A DNA stretch of 64,000 nt from Herbaspirillum sp. 3R11 (GTDB taxonomy: Bacteria; Pseudomonadota; Gammaproteobacteria; Burkholderiales; Burkholderiaceae_D): contig NZ_SPNJ01000001.1 of the NCBI RefSeq assembly GCF_004563925.1, positions 744,001 through 808,000 of the forward strand, given 5' to 3'. A program made the position numbers and the translations under genes. The notes beneath the pieces were generated by a model. The model worked only from the letters and a program-made list of their open reading frames with translations, did no database searches and was not told the origin of the DNA. Of the stretch, positions 27,701-36,126 are shown piece after piece (within the stretch, counting starts at the first letter, position 1; the number at the start of each line of letters is the position of its first letter).

Positions 27701-28324
27701 TCAGGCCTCGGTGTCCACGAACAGACCTTTTTGCGAGGCGACGGTTTTTCCTTTGATGTCATATACATCCGCAGCAACGGCGTGTTTTTGTGCGGCGGAT
27801 TTATTTTTTCGACTTGCCCTCGTCCGCTGGTTTTCGGCAGTTGGTGAGAGATCGCTCAAGTCGGCCGCTTGTTTTGTGTCCGAGACGGATAGCTCTGATT
27901 TGTCACCGTTCCTGGCGTCGCGCTTCTGCGCAGCAGCCGATCCCGGCGAATAAGGCGGGGTGTTGGCGTTATCGTCATCATCCGCAGCGACAGCAGTTGA
28001 ATGACTATTTTTCTTGTTTTTCCCGACGGACTTCTTTTTGCCGGTTTCGTTGGTCTCCGAAGGTGACGATTGCTTTGCAATCCTGCGTTCCGCTTCTTCC
28101 AATTGCGCTTTTAACGCGTCGATTTTTTTTTGCGTTTGATCGCGCAGCTCCTTGGCCTTCGCCGGTGGCAGCTTTTGCTTGTCAATGTCCGCGGCGTATC
28201 GCTCAAGAGTGGCGATCTGGGCTCTCAGATTTTGTGATCTGCGCCTATCCTGCTCGAGCTGGCGTGCACGATCAGGATCGTCTGTAGAAAGCTGTAAGGC
28301 GGCTGTTGAAGATGTAACTTGCAT
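27701..28324 (-). CDS. Coiled-coil protein with charged tail, possibly FlxA-like
   Basis: I do not recognise a firm family. The 207-aa protein has a heptad-rich coiled coil at about 20-85 (RARQLEQDRRRSQNLRAQIA, then KIDALKAQLEEAERRIAKQ) interrupted by a Pro-containing turn (KQKLPPAKAKEL). That helix-turn-helix layout resembles FlxA-like proteins. The C-terminal 120 residues are Lys/Asp/Ser/Ala rich and probably disordered. No signal peptide is seen. A GAGGA ribosome site precedes the ATG at 28324. A shorter protein of similar design is encoded at 29296-29583. Confidence 0.6.
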   Translation of the reverse strand: MQVTSSTAALQLSTDDPDRARQLEQDRRRSQNLRAQIATLERYAADIDKQKLPPAKAKELRDQTQKKIDALKAQLEEAERRIAKQSSPSETNETGKKKSVGKNKKNSHSTAVAADDDDNANTPPYSPGSAAAQKRDARNGDKSELSVSDTKQAADLSDLSPTAENQRTRASRKNKSAAQKHAVAADVYDIKGKTVASQKGLFVDTEA

Positions 28325-28635
28325 GTTGTCCTCGCAAAGACTATTGACATGCCAGCTCTATCGGCAAAGTGTCTTGCCGACTCCAGTTCTCCTTGTTGAA
28401 ATCTTGAATAAATAGAATTATTTCTAGTTTGTATTAGAAATTGATGCTGGATCCCTACTGGTGCCCAGTATCTTCCATGGGTAAGGGAGGCAGACATGTC
28501 CACGTTGTCGAGTTTTTCGCAACGGACGGCCGGTATTGTCGAACGTTTCGCCTCCTGTGAAAAAACGGCAGGGTCGGGTACAGTAGATCGCTTGAATAAA
28601 GTCGGCGTCGTGCCGCCTACAGCAAGGGAAAACAC
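28325..28635. other. Intergenic region between divergent coiled-coil gene and paiB
   Basis: This 311-bp gap must carry two divergent promoters. I find no gene and no clear repeat. The part near 28380-28445 is AT-rich. An AAGGGAAA ribosome site precedes the paiB GTG. Confidence 0.3.
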
Positions 28636-29271
28636 GTGTACCTACCCAGCCATTTCGCCGAATCCGACCGCAGCGTCCTGCATCGCCTGATGCAGGACCA
28701 TCCCTTGTCCACGCTGGTTACGCAGACATCGGCCGGCTTGGACGCCAACCATATCCCGCTGATTCTCAGCGCCGACGAGGGCGAGCATGGCGTCCTGCGC
28801 GGGCACGTGGCGCGCGCCAATCCGTTCTGGAAAGATTTTGTGGCGACGACGGATGCACTGGCCGTCTTCCAGGGCGCGGACGCTTACATCTCGCCATCCT
28901 GGTATCCCACCAAGAAGGAAAACGGCAAGGCCGTGCCGACCTGGAATTACGCCGTCGTGCATGCCAGCGGTCCCTTGCGCATCATTGACGACGCTGAATG
29001 GTTGCGCAGCCTCGTGACCAGGTTGACCACGCATCATGAAGCCGCCATGGCGCAACCCTGGTCGGTCGGCGATGCGCCGGCGGACTACATCGACAAGATG
29101 ATCGGCGCCATCGTGGGGATTGAAATCACGATCACCACGTTGGTCGGTAAATGGAAGGTCAGCCAGAATCAGCCGGCGCAGAATCGCGCCGGTGTCGTCG
29201 ATGGCTTGCTCAGCGGCGCGCAGCCCAATGCTGCCGCGATGGCGGCGCTGGTGGCTGGCAAGAAAGACTGA
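28636..29271 (+). CDS. PaiB-family FMN-binding protein
   Basis: A 211-aa protein of the FMN-binding split-barrel PaiB family, named from a Bacillus negative regulator of sporulation and protease genes. The start codon is GTG. Diagnostic stretches: MYLPSHFAESDRSVLHRLM at the N-terminus, LDANHIPLIL near 35, RGHVARANPFWK near 55, ISPSWYPTK near 84, VPTWNYAVVHASG near 98 and GIEITITTLVGKWKVSQNQP near 156. In proteobacteria the role is probably flavin- or pyridoxal-linked enzymology rather than DNA binding (inference). Confidence 0.85.
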   Translation: MYLPSHFAESDRSVLHRLMQDHPLSTLVTQTSAGLDANHIPLILSADEGEHGVLRGHVARANPFWKDFVATTDALAVFQGADAYISPSWYPTKKENGKAVPTWNYAVVHASGPLRIIDDAEWLRSLVTRLTTHHEAAMAQPWSVGDAPADYIDKMIGAIVGIEITITTLVGKWKVSQNQPAQNRAGVVDGLLSGAQPNAAAMAALVAGKKD

Positions 29272-29295
29272 TTGGGGACGGGAGGCGTGGCGCCT

Positions 29296-29583
29296 TCAGG
29301 CGCTGGCGGTCGCCACTGACAGCACGACGCTGAGATAGCTGCCGTTGCGATTGCGCGAGCGCGCCTTTTCCTTTTCGAGCCGGAAAATTTCCTGGTAGTG
29401 CGATTGAATGCGCTGGCGCAGTTGCATCAGGGCCTGCTCAGGCAACGACGACGGCAAGGTCTGCGACTGCCGCTGCAAATCGCGGATCTGGCGGGTCAGC
29501 TGGTCGATGCGCTCGGAGGTCTCTTCCACCACGGCAGAAGCGGCGTGGGCGGCGTATTTTCCGGATTGAGCGCTGGCAGGCAT
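29296..29583 (-). CDS. Small coiled-coil protein
   Basis: A 95-aa protein of unknown function. Two helices with heptad character (ERIDQLTRQIRDLQRQ, 24-39, and ALMQLRQRIQSHYQEIFRLE, 51-70) are joined by a Ser/Pro turn, as in FlxA-like proteins. The tail is hydrophobic (YLSVVLSVATASA). A GAGGGAAA ribosome site precedes the ATG at 29583. It converges on paiB and echoes the larger coiled-coil protein on the other side of paiB. Confidence 0.6.
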   Translation of the reverse strand: MPASAQSGKYAAHAASAVVEETSERIDQLTRQIRDLQRQSQTLPSSLPEQALMQLRQRIQSHYQEIFRLEKEKARSRNRNGSYLSVVLSVATASA

Positions 29584-29651
29584 GGATTTCCCTCGCAGAA
29601 GTAGTACTTTCTTTTACGGCGCGGGGCGCGATTTCTTGAGGCCGGGAAATG

Positions 29652-29685
29652 AAAAACGGCGCGCCCGCAAGAGCAGGCGCGCCGT
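29652..29685 (-). terminator. Intrinsic terminator of hpd
   Basis: On the minus strand ACGGCGCGCC pairs perfectly with GGCGCGCCGT around a 10-nt loop and is followed by TTTTTC. It lies 27 bp past the hpd stop. Confidence 0.88.
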
Positions 29686-29711
29686 CATGGCATTGCTTTT
29701 TTGATACTGTT

Positions 29712-30806
29712 TTAAATCACGCCGCGCCGGATCTGGTCCAGCTCGATCGATTCGAACAAGGCCTTGAAATTGCCTTCCCCAAAACCGTCATTACCCTTGC
29801 GCTGGATGATCTCGAAGAAGATCGGTCCGATCAGCGTCTGCGTGAAAATCTGCAGCAGCAGGCCCTGGCCTTCGGTCGGCGCGCCGTCAATCAAAATTTT
29901 CAACTCGCGCAGCGTGGCCAGGTCTTCCTTGTGCCCGGGAATGCGGCGTTCCACCAGGTCGTAGTAGGTGTTGATGGTGTCCTGCAGCGGCACCTTGCGC
30001 TGATATAGCGTACGCACGGTCTGGTAGATGTCGTCGGTGCCCAGCGCGATGTGCTGGATGCCTTCGCCGTTGTACTGCTTGATGAATTCCTCGATCTGCG
30101 ATTTGTCGTCGGCGCTCTCGTTGATCGGGATGCGGATCTTGCCGCACGGGCTGGTCATCGCACGCGACTTGAGGCCGGTCAGCTTGCCTTCGATATCGAA
30201 GTACTTGATCTCGCGGAAGTTGAACAGGCGCTCGTAGAACGACGACCAGGTATCCATCGCGCCGCGCACCACGTTGTGGGTCAGGTGATCGATATAGGTC
30301 AGGCCGACGCCGACCGGATTGCGCTCGACGTTGGGGAAGAATTCAAAGTCGATGTCGTAGATCGAGCCACGCTCGCCGTAGCGATCCACCAGATACAGCA
30401 GCGACCCGCCGATGCCCTTGATGGCAGGGATATTCAGCTCCATCGGGCCGAGCTTGGCGGGCACGCCTTCGGCGCCCATTTCCAGCGCGCGTTTGTAGAC
30501 GGCGGCGGCATCCTTGACGCGGAAGGCCATGGCGTTGACTGACAGGCCGTGCACCTTGGCGAACTCGGTGGCGTTGCTGTCAGGCTCGGCGTTGATGATG
30601 AAATTGATCTGGCCCTGGCGATACAGCGTCACATTCTTGGAGCGATGGCGGGCCACCGCCGCAAAGCCCATCGATTCCAGCACGGCGGCAATCGGCAGCG
30701 GGTCCAGCGCAGCGTATTCGACGAACTCGAAGCCGTCGGTTCCCATCGGGTTGTCGAACAGGTCGGTGCTGCTGCGGGTGGAAGAAATTTGCGTGGCTTG
30801 GCCCAT
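29712..30806 (-). CDS. hpd: 4-hydroxyphenylpyruvate dioxygenase
   Basis: Converts 4-hydroxyphenylpyruvate to homogentisate with O2 and Fe(II), the committed step of tyrosine catabolism. It is about 364 aa with two vicinal-oxygen-chelate domains. The iron ligands are evident in order: His in YIDHLTHNV, His in GIQHIALGTDD and Glu in GPIFFEIIQRKG. The C-terminal gating helix (GFGEGNFKALFESIELDQ) is present. Two adjacent ATGs occur (30807-30809 and 30804-30806); the second has better spacing to AGGAG. It is divergent from an Lrp/AsnC regulator, and no hmg or mai genes are adjacent. Confidence 0.95.
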   Translation of the reverse strand: MGQATQISSTRSSTDLFDNPMGTDGFEFVEYAALDPLPIAAVLESMGFAAVARHRSKNVTLYRQGQINFIINAEPDSNATEFAKVHGLSVNAMAFRVKDAAAVYKRALEMGAEGVPAKLGPMELNIPAIKGIGGSLLYLVDRYGERGSIYDIDFEFFPNVERNPVGVGLTYIDHLTHNVVRGAMDTWSSFYERLFNFREIKYFDIEGKLTGLKSRAMTSPCGKIRIPINESADDKSQIEEFIKQYNGEGIQHIALGTDDIYQTVRTLYQRKVPLQDTINTYYDLVERRIPGHKEDLATLRELKILIDGAPTEGQGLLLQIFTQTLIGPIFFEIIQRKGNDGFGEGNFKALFESIELDQIRRGVI

Positions 30807-30950
30807 CATGGTCTCCTGGTGTTCGGAGCGGACCGGCGCGGCGTCGGTATGAACCCCTTGTACTCGCTCCGTGCTGGGTGGTATGTGAAGCCAGTTTATT
30901 GCAGGAAAGACGCAAAATGTGATTGTTATTCGCGGATTCTTCGCGGTATC

Positions 30951-30977
30951 ATGCACAAATTATTCAAATTAATGCAT
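30951..30977. promoter_or_regulatory. Candidate operator for the AsnC-type regulator between hpd and its regulator
   Basis: ATGCA (30951-30955) and TGCAT (30973-30977) bracket an AT-rich core with two AAATTA units. A 27-bp dyad of this kind, just upstream of an Lrp-type gene, fits an autoregulatory site. Confidence 0.4.
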
Positions 30978-30990
30978 AAAAGAGGGAGAT

Positions 30991-31509
30991 ATGAGCACAA
31001 TCACCGTAGACCGGTTTGACCTGGCCTTGCTGGCTGAATTGCAGCGCGACGGACACATCACTAACAGCGCCCTCGGACAGAAAGTCCACCTGTCCACCTC
31101 GCAGATCAGCCGTCGCGTGCAGCGGCTGGAAGAGGCCCACGTCATCGAGCGCTACACCGCCGTGCTGGACCCGGCCGTAATCGGCCTGGGCGTGACCGCC
31201 TTCACCAACGTCACGCTGGACCGCCAGGGCGAAACACGCGGCATCCAGTTCGAAGAAGCGGTGCAGGACATGCCGGAAATCATGGAGTGCTTTTCGATCA
31301 CCGGCGAAGCCGATTATATCCTGCGTATCGTCGCGCCCGACCTGGCGGCGTTTTCCGAATTCATGATGACGCGTTTGCTGCGCTTGCCGGGCGTGACCAA
31401 CGTCAAGTCCAACATCACCATGAAACAGGTCAAGCATTCGCACGTGCTGCCACTGGACCATGTCACGCAACCGGCGCAAAGCCGCCAGCGCATCAAGTTT
31501 TCGTCCTGA
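30991..31509 (+). CDS. Lrp/AsnC-family regulator, probably of hpd
   Basis: Regulator of 172 aa: AsnC HTH at 5-65 (FDLALLAELQRDGHITNSAL, recognition helix STSQISRRVQRLEEAHV) and RAM domain 70-150 (MPEIMECFSITGEADYILRI). The C-terminal tail of about 20 residues is longer than in most members. An AGGGAG ribosome site precedes the ATG. Divergence from hpd suggests it switches tyrosine/phenylalanine catabolism with an aromatic amino or keto acid as effector (inference). Confidence 0.88.
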   Translation: MSTITVDRFDLALLAELQRDGHITNSALGQKVHLSTSQISRRVQRLEEAHVIERYTAVLDPAVIGLGVTAFTNVTLDRQGETRGIQFEEAVQDMPEIMECFSITGEADYILRIVAPDLAAFSEFMMTRLLRLPGVTNVKSNITMKQVKHSHVLPLDHVTQPAQSRQRIKFSS

Positions 31510-31613
31510 TTTCCAAGCAGGAAAACAACAGCGGATTTGAAAGCAAGGCCTGGAGTGTGAGCGGGTGGAGCGCTTCCTATACTGCGATGACCGTGTAACC
31601 AAAAGGTGTCATC

Positions 31614-32720
31614 ATGTTCAGTATGAATACCCGTAAGAGCTCTGCTTCCGCAGCCGTTTCCAACATCGCCGCCGGCCTCGACGACCAGCGCTGGCAGGCC
31701 GTCACGCAACGCGACAAGACGGCCGACGGCACGTTCTACTACGCCGTGCGCACCACCGGCGTGTATTGCCGGCCGTCGTGCCCGTCGCGCCAGGCGCGCC
31801 GCGAAAACGTCGCCTTCTACGATACCGGCGTGCAGGCCGAACAGGCCGGATTTCGCGCCTGCAAGCGCTGCAAACCGAATGAAGCGGCGCTGGGCGAACG
31901 CCAGGCGCAAGCCATCGCCACCGTCTGCCGCGCCATCGAGCAGGCCGAGGATCTGCCTTCACTGGATGAACTGGCGCAGATCGCCGGCATGAGCCGCTTC
32001 CATTTTCATCGCGTCTTCAAGGAAAAAACCGGCGTTACGCCCAAGGCCTACGCCGCTGCGCAACGGGCGCAGCGCCTGCGTGCAGGGCTTGCCCAGAGCG
32101 ACAGCGTTACCACTGCCATGTACGATGCCGGCTTCAATTCCAGTGGCCACTTCTACGCCGAATCCAGTGGCCGCCTCGGCATGACGCCGAGCGCTTATCG
32201 TCGCGGCGGCAGCGGCGCGCAGATTCGTTTCGCGGTGGCGCAATGCTGGCTCGGCGCGATCCTGGTGGCGACCACTGAAAAGGGCGTCTGCGCCATTACG
32301 CTGGGCGACGATCCCGATCAGTTGGTGCGTGACCTGCAAGATCAGTTTCCACAAGCCGAACTGATCGGCGGCGATGCGACATTCGAAAAACTGGTGGCCA
32401 AAGTCATCGGCTTCATCGAGTCGCCGCAGGGCGATCTCAACCTGCCGCTCGACGTGCGCGGCACGGCTTTCCAGCAACGCGTGTGGCAAGCCTTGCGCGA
32501 TATTCCGGCGGGGCAGCGCGTGACCTATTCGGACATCGCCGGACGTATCGGCAGCCCGACGGCGGTGCGTGCAGTCGCCAGCGCCTGCGCTTCGAACGCG
32601 ATTGCGGTGCTGATTCCTTGCCATCGCGTGGTACGCATGGACGGTTCGCTGTCCGGCTATCGCTGGGGTGTGGAGCGCAAGCAGGCCTTGCTCGACCGGG
32701 AAGGCGACGGCAAAGCGTGA
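31614..32720 (+). CDS. ada: Bifunctional DNA repair methyltransferase/regulator Ada
   Basis: Repairs methylphosphotriesters and O6-methylguanine and activates the adaptive response. It is 368 aa. C52, C56, C83 and C86 (YCRPSC and ACKRC) match the zinc cysteines of E. coli Ada in spacing, C52 being the phosphotriester acceptor. An AraC-type HTH follows at about 105-195 (SLDELAQIAGMSRFHFHRVF). The C-terminal methyltransferase domain ends with the acceptor motif IPCHRVV (C336). alkB overlaps its stop by 4 nt, the classical ada-alkB operon. Confidence 0.95.
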   Translation: MFSMNTRKSSASAAVSNIAAGLDDQRWQAVTQRDKTADGTFYYAVRTTGVYCRPSCPSRQARRENVAFYDTGVQAEQAGFRACKRCKPNEAALGERQAQAIATVCRAIEQAEDLPSLDELAQIAGMSRFHFHRVFKEKTGVTPKAYAAAQRAQRLRAGLAQSDSVTTAMYDAGFNSSGHFYAESSGRLGMTPSAYRRGGSGAQIRFAVAQCWLGAILVATTEKGVCAITLGDDPDQLVRDLQDQFPQAELIGGDATFEKLVAKVIGFIESPQGDLNLPLDVRGTAFQQRVWQALRDIPAGQRVTYSDIAGRIGSPTAVRAVASACASNAIAVLIPCHRVVRMDGSLSGYRWGVERKQALLDREGDGKA

Positions 32721-33364
32721 CTGGCGATTTGTTCGCAGCCTTGCGCGCACCGGCGATCGAGCCCATCGCCGATGGCGCGACCTGGCTGCGTGCTTATGCC
32801 GATGACGATGCGGTTGCTCTGATCCAAGCGATAGAGCAGGTGACCACGCAATCGCCATTCCGCCAGATGCAGACGCCGGGCGGCTACACCATGTCGGTGG
32901 CGATGAGCAATTGCGGCGAGCTTGGCTGGGTGACCGATCGGCGCGGCTATCGCTACCAGCCCGAAGATCCCTTGTCGCAGCAGCCGTGGCCGACGATGCC
33001 CGGCATTTTTCTGGAACTGGCGGTGCGGGCGGCGGCCGCAGCCGGATTCAACGATTTCCTTCCGGACGCCTGTCTGATCAATCGCTACGCGCCCGGTGCG
33101 CGCATGTCGCTGCATCAGGACAAGAACGAAAGCGACATGGCGCAACCCATTGTTTCAGTGTCGCTGGGTTTGCCGGCAACGTTCCTGTTCGGCGGCGCCG
33201 AGCGCGCCGACAAGCCGCTGCGCATGCGTCTCGAAAGCGGCGATGTGGTGGTGTGGGGCGGGCCGGCGCGCTTGCGTTTCCATGGCGTCGATACGCTGGC
33301 GCAGGGTACGCATGCACTGACCGGCGAGTGTCGCTACAACCTTACCTTCCGCAAGGCCGGCTGA
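32717..33364 (+). CDS. alkB: Alpha-ketoglutarate-dependent dioxygenase AlkB
   Basis: Oxidatively demethylates 1-methyladenine and 3-methylcytosine in DNA. The GTG start at 32717 overlaps the ada stop (GTGA) and gives 215 aa, one shorter than E. coli AlkB. The iron triad H133, D135, H189 (LHQDKNE and RFHGVD) and the 2-oxoglutarate arginines R206 and R212 (RYNLTFRKAG) are intact and offset by two from the E. coli numbering. Longer upstream reading in this frame is only the shadow of ada. Confidence 0.95.
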   Translation: MTGDLFAALRAPAIEPIADGATWLRAYADDDAVALIQAIEQVTTQSPFRQMQTPGGYTMSVAMSNCGELGWVTDRRGYRYQPEDPLSQQPWPTMPGIFLELAVRAAAAAGFNDFLPDACLINRYAPGARMSLHQDKNESDMAQPIVSVSLGLPATFLFGGAERADKPLRMRLESGDVVVWGGPARLRFHGVDTLAQGTHALTGECRYNLTFRKAG

Positions 33365-33465
33365 AGCAGGATAGAGCAGGCGACCCAAAATGGGGCGTCA
33401 AAAGACAAGAAAAGCCAACAGGTCTAAAATTCCGGGTTTCCCATCCAATTATTAGACAGGCCATC

Positions 33466-34701
33466 ATGGAGACAGCGCTCAACCCGCCGGAAATGCCGCA
33501 GGCAAACGAACAGCAGGCAGCCGAAAAGACCGGCTTCCGCGTCCTTGGCGCAATCAGCTTTTCGCACTTCCTCAACGACATGATCCAGTCGCTGCTGCTG
33601 GCGATCTATCCGCTGCTGAAGGGTAATTTCCACCTGAGCTTCGCCCAGATCGGCCTGATCACGCTGACTTTCCAGGTCACGGCTTCATTGCTGCAGCCGC
33701 TGGTCGGCCTGTACACCGACAAGCATCCGAAACCCTATTCGCTGGCCATCGGCATGGGCTCGACCCTGTGCGGCCTGCTGCTGCTGTCGGTGGCGCCGAA
33801 TTTCGGCATCTTGCTGGTGGCGGCGGCATTGGTCGGCACCGGTTCGTCGGTATTCCATCCTGAAGCGTCGCGCGTGGCGCGCATGGCATCGGGCGGTCGC
33901 CACGGCCTGGCCCAATCGCTGTTTCAGGTCGGCGGCAACGCCGGCAGCGCAATGGGTCCTTTGCTGGCGGCGTGGATCATCATCCCGGGCGGCCAGCACA
34001 GCATCGCCTGGTTCACCATTGCGGCGCTGATTGCCATCGTCGTGCTGCGCCAGATCGGCCATTGGTACCAGCGCCAGCAACTGGCCGGCAAGACCAAACC
34101 GAAGAAGAAGGCGCACGGTTTCGTCCCGCTGCCGCGCAACAAGGTGATCATGGCGGTCAGCATCCTGCTGGTGCTGATCTTTTCCAAGTACTTCTACATG
34201 GCCAGCCTGTCGAGCTACTTCACGTTCTACCTGATCAGCAAGTTCCAGCTGTCGGTGCAGGACGCGCAGATCCATCTGTTCGTGTTCCTGTTTGCGGTCG
34301 CCATCGGCACCGTGGCCGGCGGCCCGATCGGCGACCGCGTCGGCCGCAAGGCGGTGATCTGGACATCGATCCTGGGTGTGGCGCCGTTCACGCTGATGCT
34401 GCCTTACGCCAACCTGTTCTGGACCGGCGTGCTGACGGTCATCATCGGCATGATCCTGGCGTCGGCATTCTCGGCAATCTTGGTGTTCGCACAGGAACTG
34501 ATGCCGGGCAAGGTCGGCACCGTCTCGGGATTGTTCTTTGGCTTCGCGTTCGGCATGGGCGGTATCGGCGCAGCGCTGCTGGGCAAGCTGGCCGACGTGA
34601 CTGATATCTTCTTCGTCTACCAGGTCTGCGCGTTCCTGCCGCTGATCGGTTTGCTGGCGGCGTTCCTTCCCAAGCTGGAGAGGGTGCCGGCCACGGCGTA
34701 G
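33466..34701 (+). CDS. MFS exporter, fosmidomycin-resistance (Fsr) family
   Basis: Inner-membrane transporter of 411 aa with 12 predicted spans. The Fsr pattern is clear: ISFSHFLNDMIQSLLLAIYP near 31, GLITLTFQVTASLLQPLVGL near 64, SSVFHPEASRVARMASGGR near 127 and LFQVGGNAGSAMGPLLAAW near 151. A basic cytoplasmic loop (KTKPKKKAHG) separates the halves, and GGPIGDRVGRK marks the second half. Fsr proteins confer fosmidomycin resistance; the physiological substrate is unknown. It starts about 100 bp after alkB and may be separately transcribed. Confidence 0.85.
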   Translation: METALNPPEMPQANEQQAAEKTGFRVLGAISFSHFLNDMIQSLLLAIYPLLKGNFHLSFAQIGLITLTFQVTASLLQPLVGLYTDKHPKPYSLAIGMGSTLCGLLLLSVAPNFGILLVAAALVGTGSSVFHPEASRVARMASGGRHGLAQSLFQVGGNAGSAMGPLLAAWIIIPGGQHSIAWFTIAALIAIVVLRQIGHWYQRQQLAGKTKPKKKAHGFVPLPRNKVIMAVSILLVLIFSKYFYMASLSSYFTFYLISKFQLSVQDAQIHLFVFLFAVAIGTVAGGPIGDRVGRKAVIWTSILGVAPFTLMLPYANLFWTGVLTVIIGMILASAFSAILVFAQELMPGKVGTVSGLFFGFAFGMGGIGAALLGKLADVTDIFFVYQVCAFLPLIGLLAAFLPKLERVPATA

Positions 34702-34752
34702 TACTTTCTTGGCATGTCCGGCTTTCCTGTGAAAGCCGGACGCGTTCCTGTT

Positions 34753-35892
34753 TTATCCCGCCTTCTTTTTCCCTGCCTTCGCATCCTTTTGCTCCTGCTG
34801 CAAACGCTGCTGCAGCAGCGCCAGCACGGCCGCTTCTTCCGGACTCAGTGCATGCATTTCCTGCACCAGGTTGTCGCGCACCTGTTCCTTGAGCCGGCTC
34901 GCAGTCATGCCGTCCAGATACGATGAAATCACGTCCGGATGGACGTAGCATTTGCGGCAGATGGTGGGCGTGTTGCCGAGTTTCTTGGCGACGTGCTCGA
35001 TTGCCTGCACGATGTTTTTCTTGGCCTGCGCATGCGTATCGAATTGCTGGAATTCATCCAGCGCCAGCGCCGCCAGCACCGTGCCGGCCCAGGTGCGAAA
35101 ATCCTTGGCGGTGTAATCCTCGCCGGTGATTTCATGCAGGTAGTCGTTGACGTCGCCGGAACCGATGGTGTGCGTCTCGCCTTCTTCGTCGAGATACTGG
35201 AACAGATCCTGACCGGGCAGGTCGAGCAGCTTCCGGACGATGCGCACCATGTAGGGATCGTGCAACTTGATCGAATGCTGCACGCCGCTCTTGCCGCGGA
35301 AATGGAATTTGATATCGCCGCCTTCAACCTTGACGTGGCGATTGCGCAGCGTAGTGATGCCGAAGGACTGGTTATTGCGCGCGTATTCATCATTACCGAC
35401 GCGCATCAGCGTGGCTTGCAGCAGGTACACCACCGTGGCCAGCACCTTTTGCTTGTTCAGGCCGCGTTTCTTCAGATCGTGTTCCAGGCATTTGCGGATC
35501 TGCGGCAGCGCCTGCGCGAACGTGATCATGCGTTGGTATTTCACCTCGTCGCGCACGATGCGCCAGCGCGCGTGATAGCGGTATTGCTTGCGCTGCCGGG
35601 CGTCACGACCAGTGGCCTGGATATGGCCATTGGCCCAGGGGCAGATCCACACCTCTTCCCATGCCGGTGGAATCGCCATGGCCCTGATGCGCGCCAATGT
35701 GGTTTCGTCGTCGACGGTTTTGCCGTGCATGTCGGTATAGGTGAATTCACCCTCGCTGCGGATGCGGAGAATTCCGGGCGTGTCGTCGTTGACGTAGCGC
35801 AGGCCCCCTTCACGGGCGATCTGTTTGGCCGTCGGGGCAGGCTGGTTGGCGGCAGGGCCGCAGTCGACATGACGATGAAGTTGGGCGTGCAT
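34753..35892 (-). CDS. DNA topoisomerase IB (bacterial, poxvirus type)
   Basis: Relaxes supercoils through a 3'-phosphotyrosyl intermediate. It is 379 aa from the ATG at 35892 (a TTG six codons earlier is possible). Active-site pieces in order: LMRVGNDEYA (Arg), FHFRGKSGVQH (Lys), KDFRTWAGT (Arg) and the nucleophile region CRKCYVHPDVI, whose Tyr is catalytic. The N-terminal domain carries GLRYVND and IPPAWEEVWICP. The Lys-rich tail (DAKAGKKKAG) may add DNA affinity. This enzyme is sporadic in bacteria and non-essential where tested. Confidence 0.9.
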   Translation of the reverse strand: MHAQLHRHVDCGPAANQPAPTAKQIAREGGLRYVNDDTPGILRIRSEGEFTYTDMHGKTVDDETTLARIRAMAIPPAWEEVWICPWANGHIQATGRDARQRKQYRYHARWRIVRDEVKYQRMITFAQALPQIRKCLEHDLKKRGLNKQKVLATVVYLLQATLMRVGNDEYARNNQSFGITTLRNRHVKVEGGDIKFHFRGKSGVQHSIKLHDPYMVRIVRKLLDLPGQDLFQYLDEEGETHTIGSGDVNDYLHEITGEDYTAKDFRTWAGTVLAALALDEFQQFDTHAQAKKNIVQAIEHVAKKLGNTPTICRKCYVHPDVISSYLDGMTASRLKEQVRDNLVQEMHALSPEEAAVLALLQQRLQQEQKDAKAGKKKAG

Positions 35893-36126
35893 ACGAAGGT
35901 CTTTCTTCAAGAGGACTTGCGTTTGCGGACCGAGGAATTCCGGCGCTGGATCGATTATCGGCTGATTGCCGGGACGGCAATGTCGGTGCGCGCAGATAGC
36001 GCTTGTGAGACTTTTCCTACAAGGGGAAAAGTGCGGTGCAACAAAAAAGCCGAAGCAAAAAGCTTCGGCCTGGTTAGTTTGACTTGAAATCCGGCGTAAC
36101 CGGAAGGTACGAAAAGATTTGCAGCG
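35893..36126. other. Gap between dadA and topoisomerase IB
   Basis: About 234 bp holding the dadA terminator (36043-36070) and, by position, the promoter of the topoisomerase gene. No coding frame is credible. Confidence 0.4.
36043..36070 (-). terminator. Intrinsic terminator of dadA
   Basis: On the minus strand GCCGAAGC pairs with GCTTCGGC around a five-base loop, followed by six T. Confidence 0.9.

Noticed and set aside
32483-32716. Upstream extension of alkB to 293 aa
   Set aside because: The extension is a shadow of ada; AlkB length and the GTGA overlap support 32717.
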